Below, piece after piece: positions 21,389 to 31,150 of a DNA stretch of 43,832 bases. The notes beneath the pieces are model-generated. The model did not search any database, was not told the origin of the DNA, and saw only the letters and a program-made list of their open reading frames with translations. Each line of letters starts with the position of its first letter. The first letter of the stretch is position 1. The DNA is from Piscinibacter caeni (lineage in GTDB: Bacteria; Pseudomonadota; Gammaproteobacteria; Burkholderiales; Burkholderiaceae_C), in assembly GCA_003265685.1 (NCBI GenBank), contig QJOU01000082.1, positions 1 through 43,832 on the forward strand. Reading direction: 5' to 3'. Both the position numbers and the translations under genes were made by a program.

Positions 21389-22621
21389 ATGAAGAAGATC
21401 ATCGCGGCGGCCGCGGCGCTGCTGGTCAGCGGCGCCAGCTTCGCGCAGAGCGTGGAGGTGCTGCACTGGTGGACCTCCGGCGGCGAGGCCGCGGCGCTGA
21501 ACGTGCTCAAGGGCAACCTCGAGAAGCAGGGCGTCAAGTGGAACGACATGCCGGTGGCCGGCGGCGGCGGCGAGCAGGCGATGACCGCGCTGCGCGCCCG
21601 CGTCACGGCCGGCAACCCGCCCACCGCCGTGCAGATGCTCGGCTTCGACATCACCGACTGGGCCAAGCAGGGCGTGCTGGCCGACCTGAACGCGGTGGCC
21701 GCCAAGGAAGGCTGGGACCGTACCGTTCCCAAGGCTCTGCAGGCCTTCTCGAAGTACGACGGCAAGTGGATCGCCGCGCCGGTGAACGTGCACTCGACCA
21801 ACTGGGTTTGGGCCAACAAGGAGGTGCTCGACAAGGCCGGCGTCACCAAGCTGCCGACCACCTTCGACGAGTTCATGGACGCCGCCGCCAAGGTGCAGAA
21901 GGCCGGCTTCATCGCGCTGGCGCACGGCGGCCAGCCCTGGCAGGAAGCGACCATCTTCGACGGCGTGGTGCTCTCCACCGGCGGCATCGACTTCTACCGC
22001 AAGGCCTTCATCCAGAAGGACAAGGCCGCGCTCGGCTCGGACACCATGCTCAAGTCCTTCGAGCGCATGGCCGCACTGCGCAAGCTGGTCGACAAGGACT
22101 TCAGCAACCGCGACTGGAACCTCGCCGCGGCGATGGTCATCAACGGCAAGGCCGGCTTCCAGATCATGGGCGACTGGGCCAAGGGCGAGTTCCTGAACGC
22201 CAAGAAGGTGCCGGGCAAGGACTTCGTCTGCTTCCGCTTCCCGGGCACGCAGGGCATGGTCAGCTTCAACTCCGACCAGTTCGCGATGTTCAAGGTCAAG
22301 GGTGACGCGGCCGCGGCGCAGGTCAAGCTCGCCAGCGCCATCATGGACCCGGGCTTCCAGTCGGCCTTCAACGTGGTCAAGGGCTCGGTGCCGGCGCGCA
22401 CCGACGTGCCCGACACCGCATTCGACGACTGCGGCAAGAAGGGCATGAAGGACCTGGCCGAGGCGAACGCCAAGAACACGCTGGTCGGCTCGATGGCGCA
22501 CGGCCACGCGGTGCCGGCGTCGATCAAGAACGCGTTCTACGACGTGATCACGCGCCACTTCAACGGCCAGATCGACAGCAAGGCGGCCGTCAAGGAGATG
22601 GTCGCCGCGGCGTCCAACTGA
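21389..22621 (+). CDS. Carbohydrate ABC transporter, substrate-binding protein (family 1)
   Basis: A 410-residue extracellular sugar-binding protein. Residues 1-19 form a signal peptide (cleavage after SFAQ), and the mature part starts [20 protein letters not shown], a pattern seen in glucose/mannose-type binding proteins such as GtsA. Also present are [19 protein letters not shown] and [16 protein letters not shown] 21389 is preceded by AGGAGA. It is the first gene of an ABC importer operon running to 25452. The ligand is not determined by sequence. A monosaccharide or small glycoside is likely from the family and from the enzymes encoded downstream. Confidence 0.93.
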   Translation: MKKIIAAAAALLVSGASFAQSVEVLHWWTSGGEAAALNVLKGNLEKQGVKWNDMPVAGGGGEQAMTALRARVTAGNPPTAVQMLGFDITDWAKQGVLADLNAVAAKEGWDRTVPKALQAFSKYDGKWIAAPVNVHSTNWVWANKEVLDKAGVTKLPTTFDEFMDAAAKVQKAGFIALAHGGQPWQEATIFDGVVLSTGGIDFYRKAFIQKDKAALGSDTMLKSFERMAALRKLVDKDFSNRDWNLAAAMVINGKAGFQIMGDWAKGEFLNAKKVPGKDFVCFRFPGTQGMVSFNSDQFAMFKVKGDAAAAQVKLASAIMDPGFQSAFNVVKGSVPARTDVPDTAFDDCGKKGMKDLAEANAKNTLVGSMAHGHAVPASIKNAFYDVITRHFNGQIDSKAAVKEMVAAASN

Positions 22622-22641
22622 GCGGCTGAAGGAGGACCGCC

Positions 22642-23514
22642 GTGCGCGCACCGCCGATCGCCAAGCTCGTGCTCAGCCCGAGCGTGCTGCTGATCGGCGC
22701 GTGCGTGTACGGCTACATCGCCTTCACGATCTACCTGTCGTTCACCGCGTCCACGCTGATGCCGGTGACCACCTGGGCCGGGCCGGACGCGTACAGGCGC
22801 CTGTTCGAACTCGGCAACTGGGAGGTGTCGGTCAGGAACCTCGGCATCTTCGCGACGCTCTACATCGTGCTGTGCGCGGTGCTGGGCTTGGCGCTCGCGG
22901 TGCTGATCGACCAGAAGATCCGCGCCGAGGGCGCCTTCCGCTCGATCTTCCTGTACCCGATGGCGCTGAGCTTCATCGTCACCGGCACGGCGTGGAAATG
23001 GGTGATGGACCCGGGCATCGGCCTGGAGCGCTCGCTGCGCTCGATCGGCTGGGAGAGCTTCAGCTTCGGCTGGGTGAAGGACTCGGACCTCGCGATCTAC
23101 TGCATCGTCATCGCCGCGGTCTGGCAGACCTCGGGCTTCGTGATGGCGCTCTTCCTCGCCGGGCTGCGCGGCGTGGACCACGAGGTGATCAACGCCGCGC
23201 GGCTCGACGGTGCGCGCACCTGGCGCATCTACCAGCGCGTGATCTTCCCGCAGCTCGGCGCGAGCTTCGTCTCGGCGCTGGTGATCCTGGCCCACATGGC
23301 GATCAAGAGCTACGACCTCGTCATCGCGCTGACCGGCGGCGGCCCCGGCCGCTCGACCTGGCTGCCCTCAGTCTTCATGTACCAGTACACCTTCACGCGC
23401 AACGAGATGGCGGTGGGCGCGGCCAGCGCGGTGCTGATGCTGATCGCCATCGCGATCGTCGTGATGCCGCACATCATCCGCGAGACGCGCAAGCTGGCGG
23501 GCGGCCATGGCTAG
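22642..23514 (+). CDS. Sugar ABC transporter permease 1
   Basis: A 290-residue inner-membrane protein of the MalF/UgpA/GtsB type with six predicted helices. The coupling EAA loop is visible as DHEVINAARLDGARTWRIYQRVIFPQL. The GTG at 22642 has a strong AAGGAGG Shine-Dalgarno 7 bases before it and gives MRAPPIAKLVLSPSVLLIG, a normal N-terminus. Its last 8 bases overlap the second permease gene, a common arrangement for equal production of the two subunits. Confidence 0.93.
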   Translation: MRAPPIAKLVLSPSVLLIGACVYGYIAFTIYLSFTASTLMPVTTWAGPDAYRRLFELGNWEVSVRNLGIFATLYIVLCAVLGLALAVLIDQKIRAEGAFRSIFLYPMALSFIVTGTAWKWVMDPGIGLERSLRSIGWESFSFGWVKDSDLAIYCIVIAAVWQTSGFVMALFLAGLRGVDHEVINAARLDGARTWRIYQRVIFPQLGASFVSALVILAHMAIKSYDLVIALTGGGPGRSTWLPSVFMYQYTFTRNEMAVGAASAVLMLIAIAIVVMPHIIRETRKLAGGHG

Positions 23515-24376
23515 GAAGAAGACCCTCGCGCAGCAGGCGCCCCGCTGGCTGCTCTACGCGGTGCTCGGGTTCCTGGCACTGCTGTTCCTGCTGCCGATCT
23601 ACGTGATGCTGGCCAACTCGATCAAGCCGCTGGACGAGATCCGCGGCGGCGACCTGATGGCCCTGCCGGCGGCGCCCACCATCGAGCCCTGGCGCCAGGC
23701 CTGGAGCCTGGCGCAGATCGGCGTGCAGCCGACCGGGCTCGCGCCGTACTTCCTGAACTCGCTGCTGATGGTGGTGCCGGCGGTGCTGATCTCGGCGGTG
23801 ATCGGCGCCTTCAACGGCTACATCCTCACCCAGTTCCGCATGCGCGGCGCGCAGACCATCTTCGCGCTGCTGCTGTTCTCGATGTTCATCCCGTTCCAGA
23901 TCGTGCTGATCCCGATGGCACGCACGCTCGGGCTGCTCGGGCTGGCCGGCACCGTGCCGGGCCTGGTGCTGGTGCACACGATCTACGGCATCGGCTTCAC
24001 GACGCTGTTCTTCCGCAACTACTACTCGGCCTTCCCGGGCGAGCTGGTGCGCTCGGCGCGCATGGACGGCGCAGGCTTCTTCCGCCTGTTCTTCCGCCTG
24101 CTGCTGCCCAACAGCGCGCCGATCATGGTGGTGGCGGTGATCTGGCAGTTCACCAACATCTGGAACGACTTCCTGTTCGGCGCCTCGTTCTCGGACTACA
24201 AGTCCTTCCCGATCACGGTGGCGCTGAACAACCTCGTCAACAGCAGCACCGGGGTGAAGGAATACAACGTGCACTTCGCCGGCGCCTTCATCGCCGCGCT
24301 GCCGACGCTGATCGTCTACGTGCTGTCGGGCAAGTACTTCGTGCGCGGCCTGATGGCCGGTTCGGTGAAGGGATAA
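23507..24376 (+). CDS. Sugar ABC transporter permease 2
   Basis: A 289-residue MalG/UgpE/GtsC-type permease with six predicted membrane helices. The EAA coupling motif is ELVRSARMDGAGFFRLFFRLLLPNSAP. The C-terminus (LSGKYFVRGLMAGSVKG) is the family's standard ending. It overlaps the first permease by 8 bases, and the ATPase gene starts 11 bp later. Together with the first permease it forms the channel of the importer. Confidence 0.93.
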   Translation: MARKKTLAQQAPRWLLYAVLGFLALLFLLPIYVMLANSIKPLDEIRGGDLMALPAAPTIEPWRQAWSLAQIGVQPTGLAPYFLNSLLMVVPAVLISAVIGAFNGYILTQFRMRGAQTIFALLLFSMFIPFQIVLIPMARTLGLLGLAGTVPGLVLVHTIYGIGFTTLFFRNYYSAFPGELVRSARMDGAGFFRLFFRLLLPNSAPIMVVAVIWQFTNIWNDFLFGASFSDYKSFPITVALNNLVNSSTGVKEYNVHFAGAFIAALPTLIVYVLSGKYFVRGLMAGSVKG

Positions 24377-24387
24377 GGACCCAGGCC

Positions 24388-25452
<1,065 letters not shown>

Positions 25453-25462
25453 GGAGATCGAG

Positions 25463-26467
25463 ATGGTCAAGCCGATGCGTTGGGGCTTCGTCGGCGCCAG
25501 CAACATCGCCGAGCGGGTGATCCCGGCGCTGCGCAAGGTGCCCGGGCAGGAGCCGGTGGCGGTGTGCTCGCGCAGCGCCGAGCGTGCGCGCCAGTTCGCG
25601 ACGGCGATGGGCCTGCAGGCCTCGTACACCGACCTGAGCGCGTTCCTGAAGGAGGGACGCTTCGACGCGGTCTACGTCAGCTCCACCAACGAGCAGCACT
25701 GCGCGCAGACGCTCGCCGCGCTGGCGGCTGGCTGCCACGTGATGTGCGAGAAGCCGATCGCGATGAACCTGCCCGACGCGCGCCGCATGGTCGAGGCGGC
25801 GCAGCGCGCGGGGCGGGTGCTCGGCACCAACCACCACCTGCGCGCGCAGGCCGCGCACCGGATGATGCGCGAGATCGTCGACCGCGGCGGCATCGGGCGG
25901 CTGCATGGCGTGCAGGTGTCGCACGCGGTGTTCCTGCCGCCGCACCTGCAGGGCTGGCGGATCGATGCGCCCGGCGCCGGCGGCGGCGTGGTGCTCGACA
26001 TCCTGGTGCACGACGCCGACCTGCTGCGCTACCTGGTCGGCGCCGAGCCGCAGCGCATCGTCACGCGCGTGCAGCACAACGGCCTGGCGCGCGGCACGCT
26101 CGAGGACGGCGCGATGAGCGTGATCGAGTTCGACGGCGGCGTGCTGGCGCAGACGCACGAGTCCTTCGTCGCGCAGCATGCGGCGACCCGCCTGCACCTG
26201 CTCGGCACCGAGGGCTCGCTGTACGCCGTCGGCTCGCTGACGCAGGCCGGCACCGCGAAACTCTGGCAGCGCGACGCGCAGGGCGAGCGCGAGCTCGAGG
26301 TGCCGGCGACGGACCTGTACGAAACCGGCTTCCGCGCCTTCGCCGCCGCCTGCGCGGGGCAGGGCGCACCATTGGCGAGCGGCGAGGACGGCCTGCGCTC
26401 GATGGCGGTCGCGCTGGCCGGCCTCGCCTCGGCCGCGAGCGGCCGCGCCGAAGCCATCACCTTCTAG
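25463..26467 (+). CDS. Gfo/Idh/MocA-family sugar dehydrogenase
   Basis: A 334-residue NAD(P)-dependent oxidoreductase. The Rossmann motif is GFVGASNIAERVIPAL at residues 8-23. The family's catalytic EKP motif is intact (CEKPIAMN), and GGGVVLDILVHDADLLRYL carries the conserved Asp/His of the active site. Such enzymes oxidise a hydroxyl of a sugar, inositol or sugar acid. Its place directly after the ABC ATPase, 11 bp before the DUF1479 gene, says that it acts on the imported sugar or a derivative. It is distinct from LigC in this window, which lacks the EKP lysine. Confidence 0.88.
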   Translation: MVKPMRWGFVGASNIAERVIPALRKVPGQEPVAVCSRSAERARQFATAMGLQASYTDLSAFLKEGRFDAVYVSSTNEQHCAQTLAALAAGCHVMCEKPIAMNLPDARRMVEAAQRAGRVLGTNHHLRAQAAHRMMREIVDRGGIGRLHGVQVSHAVFLPPHLQGWRIDAPGAGGGVVLDILVHDADLLRYLVGAEPQRIVTRVQHNGLARGTLEDGAMSVIEFDGGVLAQTHESFVAQHAATRLHLLGTEGSLYAVGSLTQAGTAKLWQRDAQGERELEVPATDLYETGFRAFAAACAGQGAPLASGEDGLRSMAVALAGLASAASGRAEAITF

Positions 26468-26478
26468 GAGAGACGACC

Positions 26479-27726
26479 ATGGAAGCCTGGATGAACGACG
26501 TGCCCCGGGCGGTCACGGAAACCCAGCGCATGTTGCGCCGCGAGGTGCCCGATGTCGCGGGCCGCTTCCTGCGCCTGTCGCAGGCGCTGGCCGACGAGGT
26601 GAGCGCGATCCGTGCCGAGCAGGCGAGCGGCGGCGCCGTGCCCGAGCTCGCCTATGCCGACGTGGCGGCCGGCCGCGTCTCGGCGCAGCAGGTTGCGCGC
26701 ATCAAGCGGCGCGGCTGCGTGGTGATCCGCAGCGTCTACGACCGCGCGCAGGTCGAGGCCTGGAACGACGACGTGGTGCGCTACATCGACGACGTGCGCT
26801 ACCTCGAGCGCATGAAGGAGAAGGCGGGCCTGGACAAGTACTTCAGCACGCTCGCCTCGAGCCGGCCGCAGATCTACAGCCTGTACTGGTCCAAGCCGCA
26901 GATGTTCGCGCGCCAGCACGAACACATGGCCGTCACGCGCGCCTGGCTGAACCGGCTCTGGACCTTCGAGAAGGACGGCGTGCGCTTCTTCGACCCCGAC
27001 CGCCAGTTCAACTACGCCGACCGCATCCGCCGCCGCGAGCCGGGCGATGCCTCGCTCGGGCTCTCGCCGCACTCGGACGGCGGCTCGGTCGAGCGCTGGT
27101 GCGAGGCCAGCTTCCGCGCGATGTACCGCCCGGTGTTCGAGGGCGACCCGCTCGCCTTCGACCCGTTCGACGCCGAGGGCCGCATCGCGACGAAGGAGAT
27201 CCCCTCGCCGGCGGTGTGCTCGGCGTTCCGCACCTTCCAGGGCTGGACCGCGCTGACGCGCCAGGGCCCGGGCGACGGCACGCTGCGCCTCGTGCCGCTG
27301 GCGAAGACGACACCGTGGATGCTGCTGCGCGCGCTGCAGGACGACGTGCCCGAGGGTGACCTGTGCGGCGCGCAGCCCGGCCGAGCGCTCGGTGCCTCGC
27401 CGCAATGGCATGCCGCCTTGCTCGAAGGCCTGGTCTCGATTCCGCAGATGGAGCCGGGCGACACCATCTGGTGGCACTCCGACGTGATCCACGCCGTGGA
27501 AGACAGGCACGGCGGCACGGGCTACAGCAACGTGATCTACATCGGCGCGGCGCCCTGGTGCGCCAAGAACGAGGCCTTCGCGAAGAAGCAGGCCGCGGCC
27601 TTCCTCGAGGGGCGCAGCAGCCCGGACTTCGCCCCCGAGGACTACGAGCTCGGCTTCGATGCGCGCGCCAAGGCGGCCGACCTGTCGCCGCTCGGACGGC
27701 GGCAGATGGGACTGGAGGCGTGGTGA
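26479..27726 (+). CDS. DUF1479 (YbiU-like) protein, probable Fe(II)-dependent oxygenase
   Basis: A 415-residue protein of the DUF1479/YbiU family at normal length. A likely double-stranded beta-helix iron site is visible: His198 and Asp200 in LSPHSDGGS, and a distal His in PGDTIWWHSDVIHAVED (His338, or His333). This matches the HxD...H arrangement of 2-oxoglutarate-dependent oxygenases such as the phytanoyl-CoA hydroxylase group. No reaction is known to me for DUF1479. It is coupled to the AGE-family gene by a GTGA overlap and lies inside a sugar operon, so a sugar or sugar acid is the natural substrate to suspect. Oxygenase activity is inferred. Confidence 0.85.
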   Translation: MEAWMNDVPRAVTETQRMLRREVPDVAGRFLRLSQALADEVSAIRAEQASGGAVPELAYADVAAGRVSAQQVARIKRRGCVVIRSVYDRAQVEAWNDDVVRYIDDVRYLERMKEKAGLDKYFSTLASSRPQIYSLYWSKPQMFARQHEHMAVTRAWLNRLWTFEKDGVRFFDPDRQFNYADRIRRREPGDASLGLSPHSDGGSVERWCEASFRAMYRPVFEGDPLAFDPFDAEGRIATKEIPSPAVCSAFRTFQGWTALTRQGPGDGTLRLVPLAKTTPWMLLRALQDDVPEGDLCGAQPGRALGASPQWHAALLEGLVSIPQMEPGDTIWWHSDVIHAVEDRHGGTGYSNVIYIGAAPWCAKNEAFAKKQAAAFLEGRSSPDFAPEDYELGFDARAKAADLSPLGRRQMGLEAW

Positions 27727-28943
27727 CGGCCGACTTCCGCAGTCCTGCGTTCCTGCTCGACCACATCCGGCACACGCTCGCGTTCTACGACGCGCGCTGC
27801 GTCGATCCGTCCGGCGGCTTCTTCCAGTTCTTCAAGGACGACGGCACGGTCTACGACCGGCGCACACGCCACCTCGTCAGCAGCACGCGATTCGTGTTCA
27901 ACCACGCGATGGCGTGGCGGCGCTTCGGCACGCCGGGCTACCAGGAGCGGGTCCGCCACGGCCTGGCCTTCCTGCAGGCCGCGCATGCGCAGCCCCAGGG
28001 CGGCTACGCCTGGCAGATCGACTGGCACGCCGGCCGCGCGACGGTGCGCGACGGCACCAACCACTGCTACGGCCTGGCCTTCGTGCTGCTGGCGCATGCG
28101 CACGCGTTGATGGCCGGCGTCGACGAGGCTCGTGCCGGGCTCGAGGCGACCTGGTCCCTGATGGAGCAGCGCTTCTGGGAGCCGGCCAACGGCCTGTATG
28201 CCGACGAAGCCTCGCCGGACTGGCGCCTCAGCGCCTACCGCGGCCAGAACGCCAACATGCATGCCTGCGAGGCCAACCTCGCGGCATGGGACGCCACGCA
28301 CGATGCGCGTTACCTGCAGCGTGCGCTGACGCTCGCCGAGTCGGTCACCGGCCGGCTCGCGGCGCTGGCGGAACCGGAACAGGGGCTGGTCTGGGAGCAC
28401 TACCGCGTGGGTGCGGACGGTGCCTGGTCGGTCGACTGGGACTACAACCGCGAGGACAAGACCAACATCTTCCGACCCTGGGGCTACCAGACCGGCCACC
28501 TCACCGAATGGGCCAAGCTGCTGATGCAGCTCGAGCGCGCGCTGCCCGCAGGTGAGCGGCCCGGCTGGCTGCTGCCGCGCGCGCGCCATTTCTTCGACAC
28601 CGCGATGGCGCGCGGCTGGGATGCGCAGCACGGCGGCCTGGTCTACGGCTTCGGTCCGGACGGCAGCGTCTGCGACGGCGACAAGTACTTCTGGGTGCAG
28701 GCCGAGAGCTTCGCCGCCGCCGCGCTGCTCGCGCTGCGCAGCGGCGACGCCTCGTACTGGGCCTGGTACGAGCGGATCTGGTCGTACGCCTGGCAGCATT
28801 TCGTCGACCACCGCCACGGCGCCTGGTACCGCATCCTCGCGCCGGACAACACGAAGCTGACGGACGAGAAGAGCCCGGCCGGCAAGACCGACTACCACAC
28901 GATGGGCGCGTGTTACGACGTGCTGAGGGGGCTGGGTGCATGA
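27723..28943 (+). CDS. AGE-family sugar epimerase/isomerase
   Basis: A 406-residue (alpha/alpha)6-barrel enzyme of the N-acylglucosamine 2-epimerase superfamily, which includes mannose isomerase, YihS and cellobiose 2-epimerase. The residues expected at the active site are present: Arg56 (SSTRF), His180 (GQNANMH), His259 (FRPWGYQTGHLTEWAKL) and His392 (KTDYHTMG). It should therefore be an active aldose-ketose isomerase or 2-epimerase. Start GTG 27723 overlaps the DUF1479 stop. Mannose/fructose-type isomerisation is likely by similarity. YihS-type action on sulfoquinovose is possible, but no sulfo-sugar genes are seen nearby. Confidence 0.9.
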   Translation: MTADFRSPAFLLDHIRHTLAFYDARCVDPSGGFFQFFKDDGTVYDRRTRHLVSSTRFVFNHAMAWRRFGTPGYQERVRHGLAFLQAAHAQPQGGYAWQIDWHAGRATVRDGTNHCYGLAFVLLAHAHALMAGVDEARAGLEATWSLMEQRFWEPANGLYADEASPDWRLSAYRGQNANMHACEANLAAWDATHDARYLQRALTLAESVTGRLAALAEPEQGLVWEHYRVGADGAWSVDWDYNREDKTNIFRPWGYQTGHLTEWAKLLMQLERALPAGERPGWLLPRARHFFDTAMARGWDAQHGGLVYGFGPDGSVCDGDKYFWVQAESFAAAALLALRSGDASYWAWYERIWSYAWQHFVDHRHGAWYRILAPDNTKLTDEKSPAGKTDYHTMGACYDVLRGLGA

Positions 28944-28950
28944 GCGCGTC

Positions 28951-29000
28951 GGGCCGCTCCCAAGCGCGAATCCCGGAGCACGCAGTGCGGAGGGCAGTCC
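28951..29000 (+). repeat. Intergenic repeat fragment related to the structured repeat family
   Basis: GGGCCGCTCCCAAGC at 28951-28965 shares GCCGCTCCCAAGC with 20208-20220 of the left structured repeat. After it the sequence differs: a short hairpin (GCAC-GCA-GTGC, 28978-28988) and GGAGGG at 28989-28994. That GGAGGG is correctly placed as Shine-Dalgarno for the gene at 29002. It may be a different member of a repeat family that supplies ribosome-binding sites. Confidence 0.5.
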
Positions 29001-29001
29001 A

Positions 29002-29496
29002 ATGACCCTGGAGCAGGACCTGGCGAAGCTCGCCGAGCAGGAGGAACGCCTGCAGTTCGATCGTTTCGGCGCGGCCGACGCCTGGTCGCTCGGCTGCGCG
29101 CTGAAGAGCCTCGCCGAGTCGCGCGGCCAGGTGGTGACGATCGAGATCCGGCTCGGGCGCGAGCTGGTGTTCTTCCACGCGATGCCGGGCACTGCGCCGA
29201 GCAACGCCGACTGGGCGCGCCGCAAGCGCAACACCTGCGAGCTGCTCGGCCGCAGCTCCTACCGCGTCGGCCGCGAGCTGGAGCATGGCGGCGGCACGCT
29301 CGAATCGAAGATGGGCCTGGCCACGCGCGACTACGCCAGCCACGGCGGCGCCTTCCCGATCAAGCTGCGTGGCATGGGCGCGGTCGGCACCGTCACCGTC
29401 TCCGGCCTGCCGCAGCGCGATGACCATGCGCTGATCGTGGAACTGCTGGCGCCGCTGGCCGGTGTGCCGCTGGCCGAGGTGGTGCTGCCGAACTGA
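29002..29496 (+). CDS. UPF0303 / haem-degrading-domain (HbpS-like) protein
   Basis: A 164-residue protein of the UPF0303 family (DUF336/HbpS-like fold). Typical segments are QFDRFGAADAWSLGCAL, DWARRKRNTCELLGRSSYRVGREL and FPIKLRGMGAVGTVTVSGLPQRDDHALIVEAL-like text near the end. No signal peptide is seen. ATG 29002 follows GGAGGGCAG from the repeat fragment. It lies 58 bp after the AGE-family gene and may be the last gene of the sugar operon. Relatives (GlcG, PduO C-terminal domain) occur in metabolic operons, with unclear function. Confidence 0.82.
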   Translation: MTLEQDLAKLAEQEERLQFDRFGAADAWSLGCALKSLAESRGQVVTIEIRLGRELVFFHAMPGTAPSNADWARRKRNTCELLGRSSYRVGRELEHGGGTLESKMGLATRDYASHGGAFPIKLRGMGAVGTVTVSGLPQRDDHALIVELLAPLAGVPLAEVVLPN

Positions 29497-29583
29497 GGCT
29501 CAAGAAATTCGAATGATGGCGTCAAGCCGGCCCGGACACGAGCCCGGTCCCGGCGCCTAATCTTCGCTCCGTGCACGATAGAA

Positions 29584-29599
29584 CCGCAGCTGACTGCGG
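29584..29599. promoter_or_regulatory. Perfect inverted repeat upstream of doxX-like gene
   Basis: CCGCAG-CTGA-CTGCGG is a perfect 6-bp inverted repeat 30 bp before the DoxX start. It could be an operator or an mRNA hairpin in the leader. There is no T-run, so it is not a terminator. Function is inferred only from position. Confidence 0.3.
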
Positions 29600-29629
29600 A
29601 ACCGGCAACCCAATCACGGAGCGTTGAAA

Positions 29630-30055
29630 ATGTTGAATACCCTGAAGACCCCCCTGCTGCTGGCTGGCCGCGTGCTGCTGGCGCTGATGTTCATCCTGGC
29701 CGGCTGGGGCAAGCTCACCGGCATCGAAGGCACGGCCGGCTACATCGCCAGCGCCGGCCTGCCGTTCCCGGCCGCGCTGGCGGTGGTGACGGGCTTGCTC
29801 GAACTGTTCGGCGGCCTGGCCCTCGTGGTCGGCTTCCAGGCGCGCTGGGCCGCGCTGGCGCTGGGCCTGTTCACGCTGGCCGCGAGCGTGCTGTTCCACA
29901 AGTTCTGGGCCGTGCCCGCCGACCAGGCCTTCGTGCAGCAGCTGATGTTCATGAAGAACCTGTCGGTGGCCGGCGGCCTGTTCATGGTCGCGGCGCTGGG
30001 CGCTGGGGCGCTGAGCCTCGACGCCCGTCGGGACCCCGCGCTCGCGTCGGCCTGA
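29630..30055 (+). CDS. DoxX-family membrane protein
   Basis: A 141-residue integral membrane protein with four hydrophobic helices. It shows GRVLLALMFILAGWGKLTGIEGTAGYIASAGLPFP, the DoxX family's opening, then GLLELFGGLALVVGF and a histidine-containing FHKFWAVP loop. ATG 29630 was preferred to the TTG at 29624 because GGAG at 29618-29621 is well spaced only for the ATG. DoxX-like proteins are linked with respiratory or redox stress functions in other bacteria, but the role here is unknown. It is followed at once by the inverted copy of the structured repeat. Confidence 0.88.
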   Translation: MLNTLKTPLLLAGRVLLALMFILAGWGKLTGIEGTAGYIASAGLPFPAALAVVTGLLELFGGLALVVGFQARWAALALGLFTLAASVLFHKFWAVPADQAFVQQLMFMKNLSVAGGLFMVAALGAGALSLDARRDPALASA

Positions 30056-30057
30056 AC

Positions 30058-30145
30058 GACAGCCCCTCGGCCGACGGGTACGTCGGCCGATCCCCCGAGG
30101 GGATGCGGGCCGGCTTCGGAGCGGCCGTGCGCTCGGCCCGCCGCT
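30058..30145 (-). repeat. Structured intergenic repeat, right (inverted) copy
   Basis: Read on the minus strand this matches 20191-20275 closely, including a 32-bp identical core. The second hairpin (30069-30088) has arms GGCCGACG and CGTCGGCC around GGTA. Compared with the other copy, two bases differ in one arm and two in the other, and all pairs are kept, so the folded form is conserved. It starts 2 bp after the doxX stop. Confidence 0.8.
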
Positions 30146-30155
30146 CCTGTCCACG

Positions 30156-30184
30156 AAGGGCCCGCACTGCGGGCCCTTTTCGTT
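30156..30184 (+). terminator. Rho-independent terminator after doxX-like gene
   Basis: AAGGGCCCGC pairs with GCGGGCCCTT around ACT, and the descending arm runs into TTTTCGTTT. It closes transcription from doxX and isolates gshB, which starts 19 bp later. Confidence 0.85.
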
Positions 30185-30202
30185 TGTGCGACAGTGCCGG
30201 GC

Positions 30203-31150
30203 ATGCGCATCCTCTTCGTCGCCGACCCGCTCGAGCACTTCAAGACGCACAAGGACACGAGCTTCGCGATGATGCGGGCCGCGGCCGCACGCGGCCACCA
30301 GCTGTTCGCCTGCGAGCCGAAGGACCTGGTGTGGCGCCGCGACGGCCGCGTCGTCGCCGCGCTGCGCCAGATCGGGCTCACCGGCGACCACCCGCAGTGG
30401 TTCGCCGAGCTGGCCACGCCGACGCTGGCGCTGGCCGAGCTCGACGCGGTGGTGATGCGCAAGGACCCGCCCTTCGACAGCGAGTACTTCTACGCCACCC
30501 ACCTGCTGCAGCAGGCCGAGCGCGAGGGCGCCCGGGTGTTCAACAAGCCGGCGTCGCTGCGCGACCACCCGGAGAAGCTCGCGATCCTCGAGTTCCCGCA
30601 GTTCATCGCGCCGACCATCGTGACGCGCGACGAGGCGGCGATCCGCGCCTTCCACGCCGAGCAGCGCGACATCATCCTCAAGCCGCTCGACGGCATGGGC
30701 GGCATGGGCATCTTCCGCGTCGGGCCCGACGGGCTGAACCTCGGCAGCATCGTCGAGACGCTCAACAAGGGCGGCAGCACCACGGTGATGGCGCAGCGCT
30801 ACCTGACCGAGATCGTCGAGGGCGACAAGCGCATCCTGCTGGTCGGCGGCGAACCGGTGCCGCATGCGCTGGCGCGCATCCCGCAGGGCAGCGAGATCCG
30901 CGGCAACATGGCGGTGGGCGGCAAGGGCGTCGCCCAGCCGCTGTCGGCGCGCGACCGCGAGATCGCCGCGGCGCTCGGCCCGGTGCTCGCCGCGCGCGGC
31001 CTGCTGCTGGTGGGCCTGGACGTGATCGGCGACTGCCTCACCGAGATCAACGTCACCTCGCCCACCGGCTTCCAGGAGATCGCCAACCAGACCGGCTTCG
31101 ACGTCGCCGGCATGTTCGTCGCCGCCCTCGAACGCACGCTGGCCGCATGA
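30203..31150 (+). CDS. gshB: Glutathione synthase
   Basis: A 315-residue ATP-grasp ligase that adds glycine to gamma-glutamylcysteine. It begins MRILFVADPLEHFKTHKDTSFAMM and contains the family motifs VMRKDPPFDSEYFYATHLL, ILKPLDGMGGMGIFRV (ATP-binding loop) and GLDVIGDCLTEINVTSPTGFQE (Mg/ATP site). The ATG at 30203 gives the normal N-terminus and is preferred to a GTG at 30194. GACAGT just upstream may be a -10 box, which would make the leader very short. Its stop overlaps the amidase start (ATGA). Confidence 0.95.
   Translation: MRILFVADPLEHFKTHKDTSFAMMRAAAARGHQLFACEPKDLVWRRDGRVVAALRQIGLTGDHPQWFAELATPTLALAELDAVVMRKDPPFDSEYFYATHLLQQAEREGARVFNKPASLRDHPEKLAILEFPQFIAPTIVTRDEAAIRAFHAEQRDIILKPLDGMGGMGIFRVGPDGLNLGSIVETLNKGGSTTVMAQRYLTEIVEGDKRILLVGGEPVPHALARIPQGSEIRGNMAVGGKGVAQPLSARDREIAAALGPVLAARGLLLVGLDVIGDCLTEINVTSPTGFQEIANQTGFDVAGMFVAALERTLAA

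Noticed and set aside
27723-28943. Sulfoquinovose catabolism suggested by the YihS-like AGE enzyme beside an oxygenase
   Set aside because: No sulfoquinovosidase, sulfo-sugar kinase or aldolase, or TauD-like SQ dioxygenase is seen nearby; kept only as an alternative.
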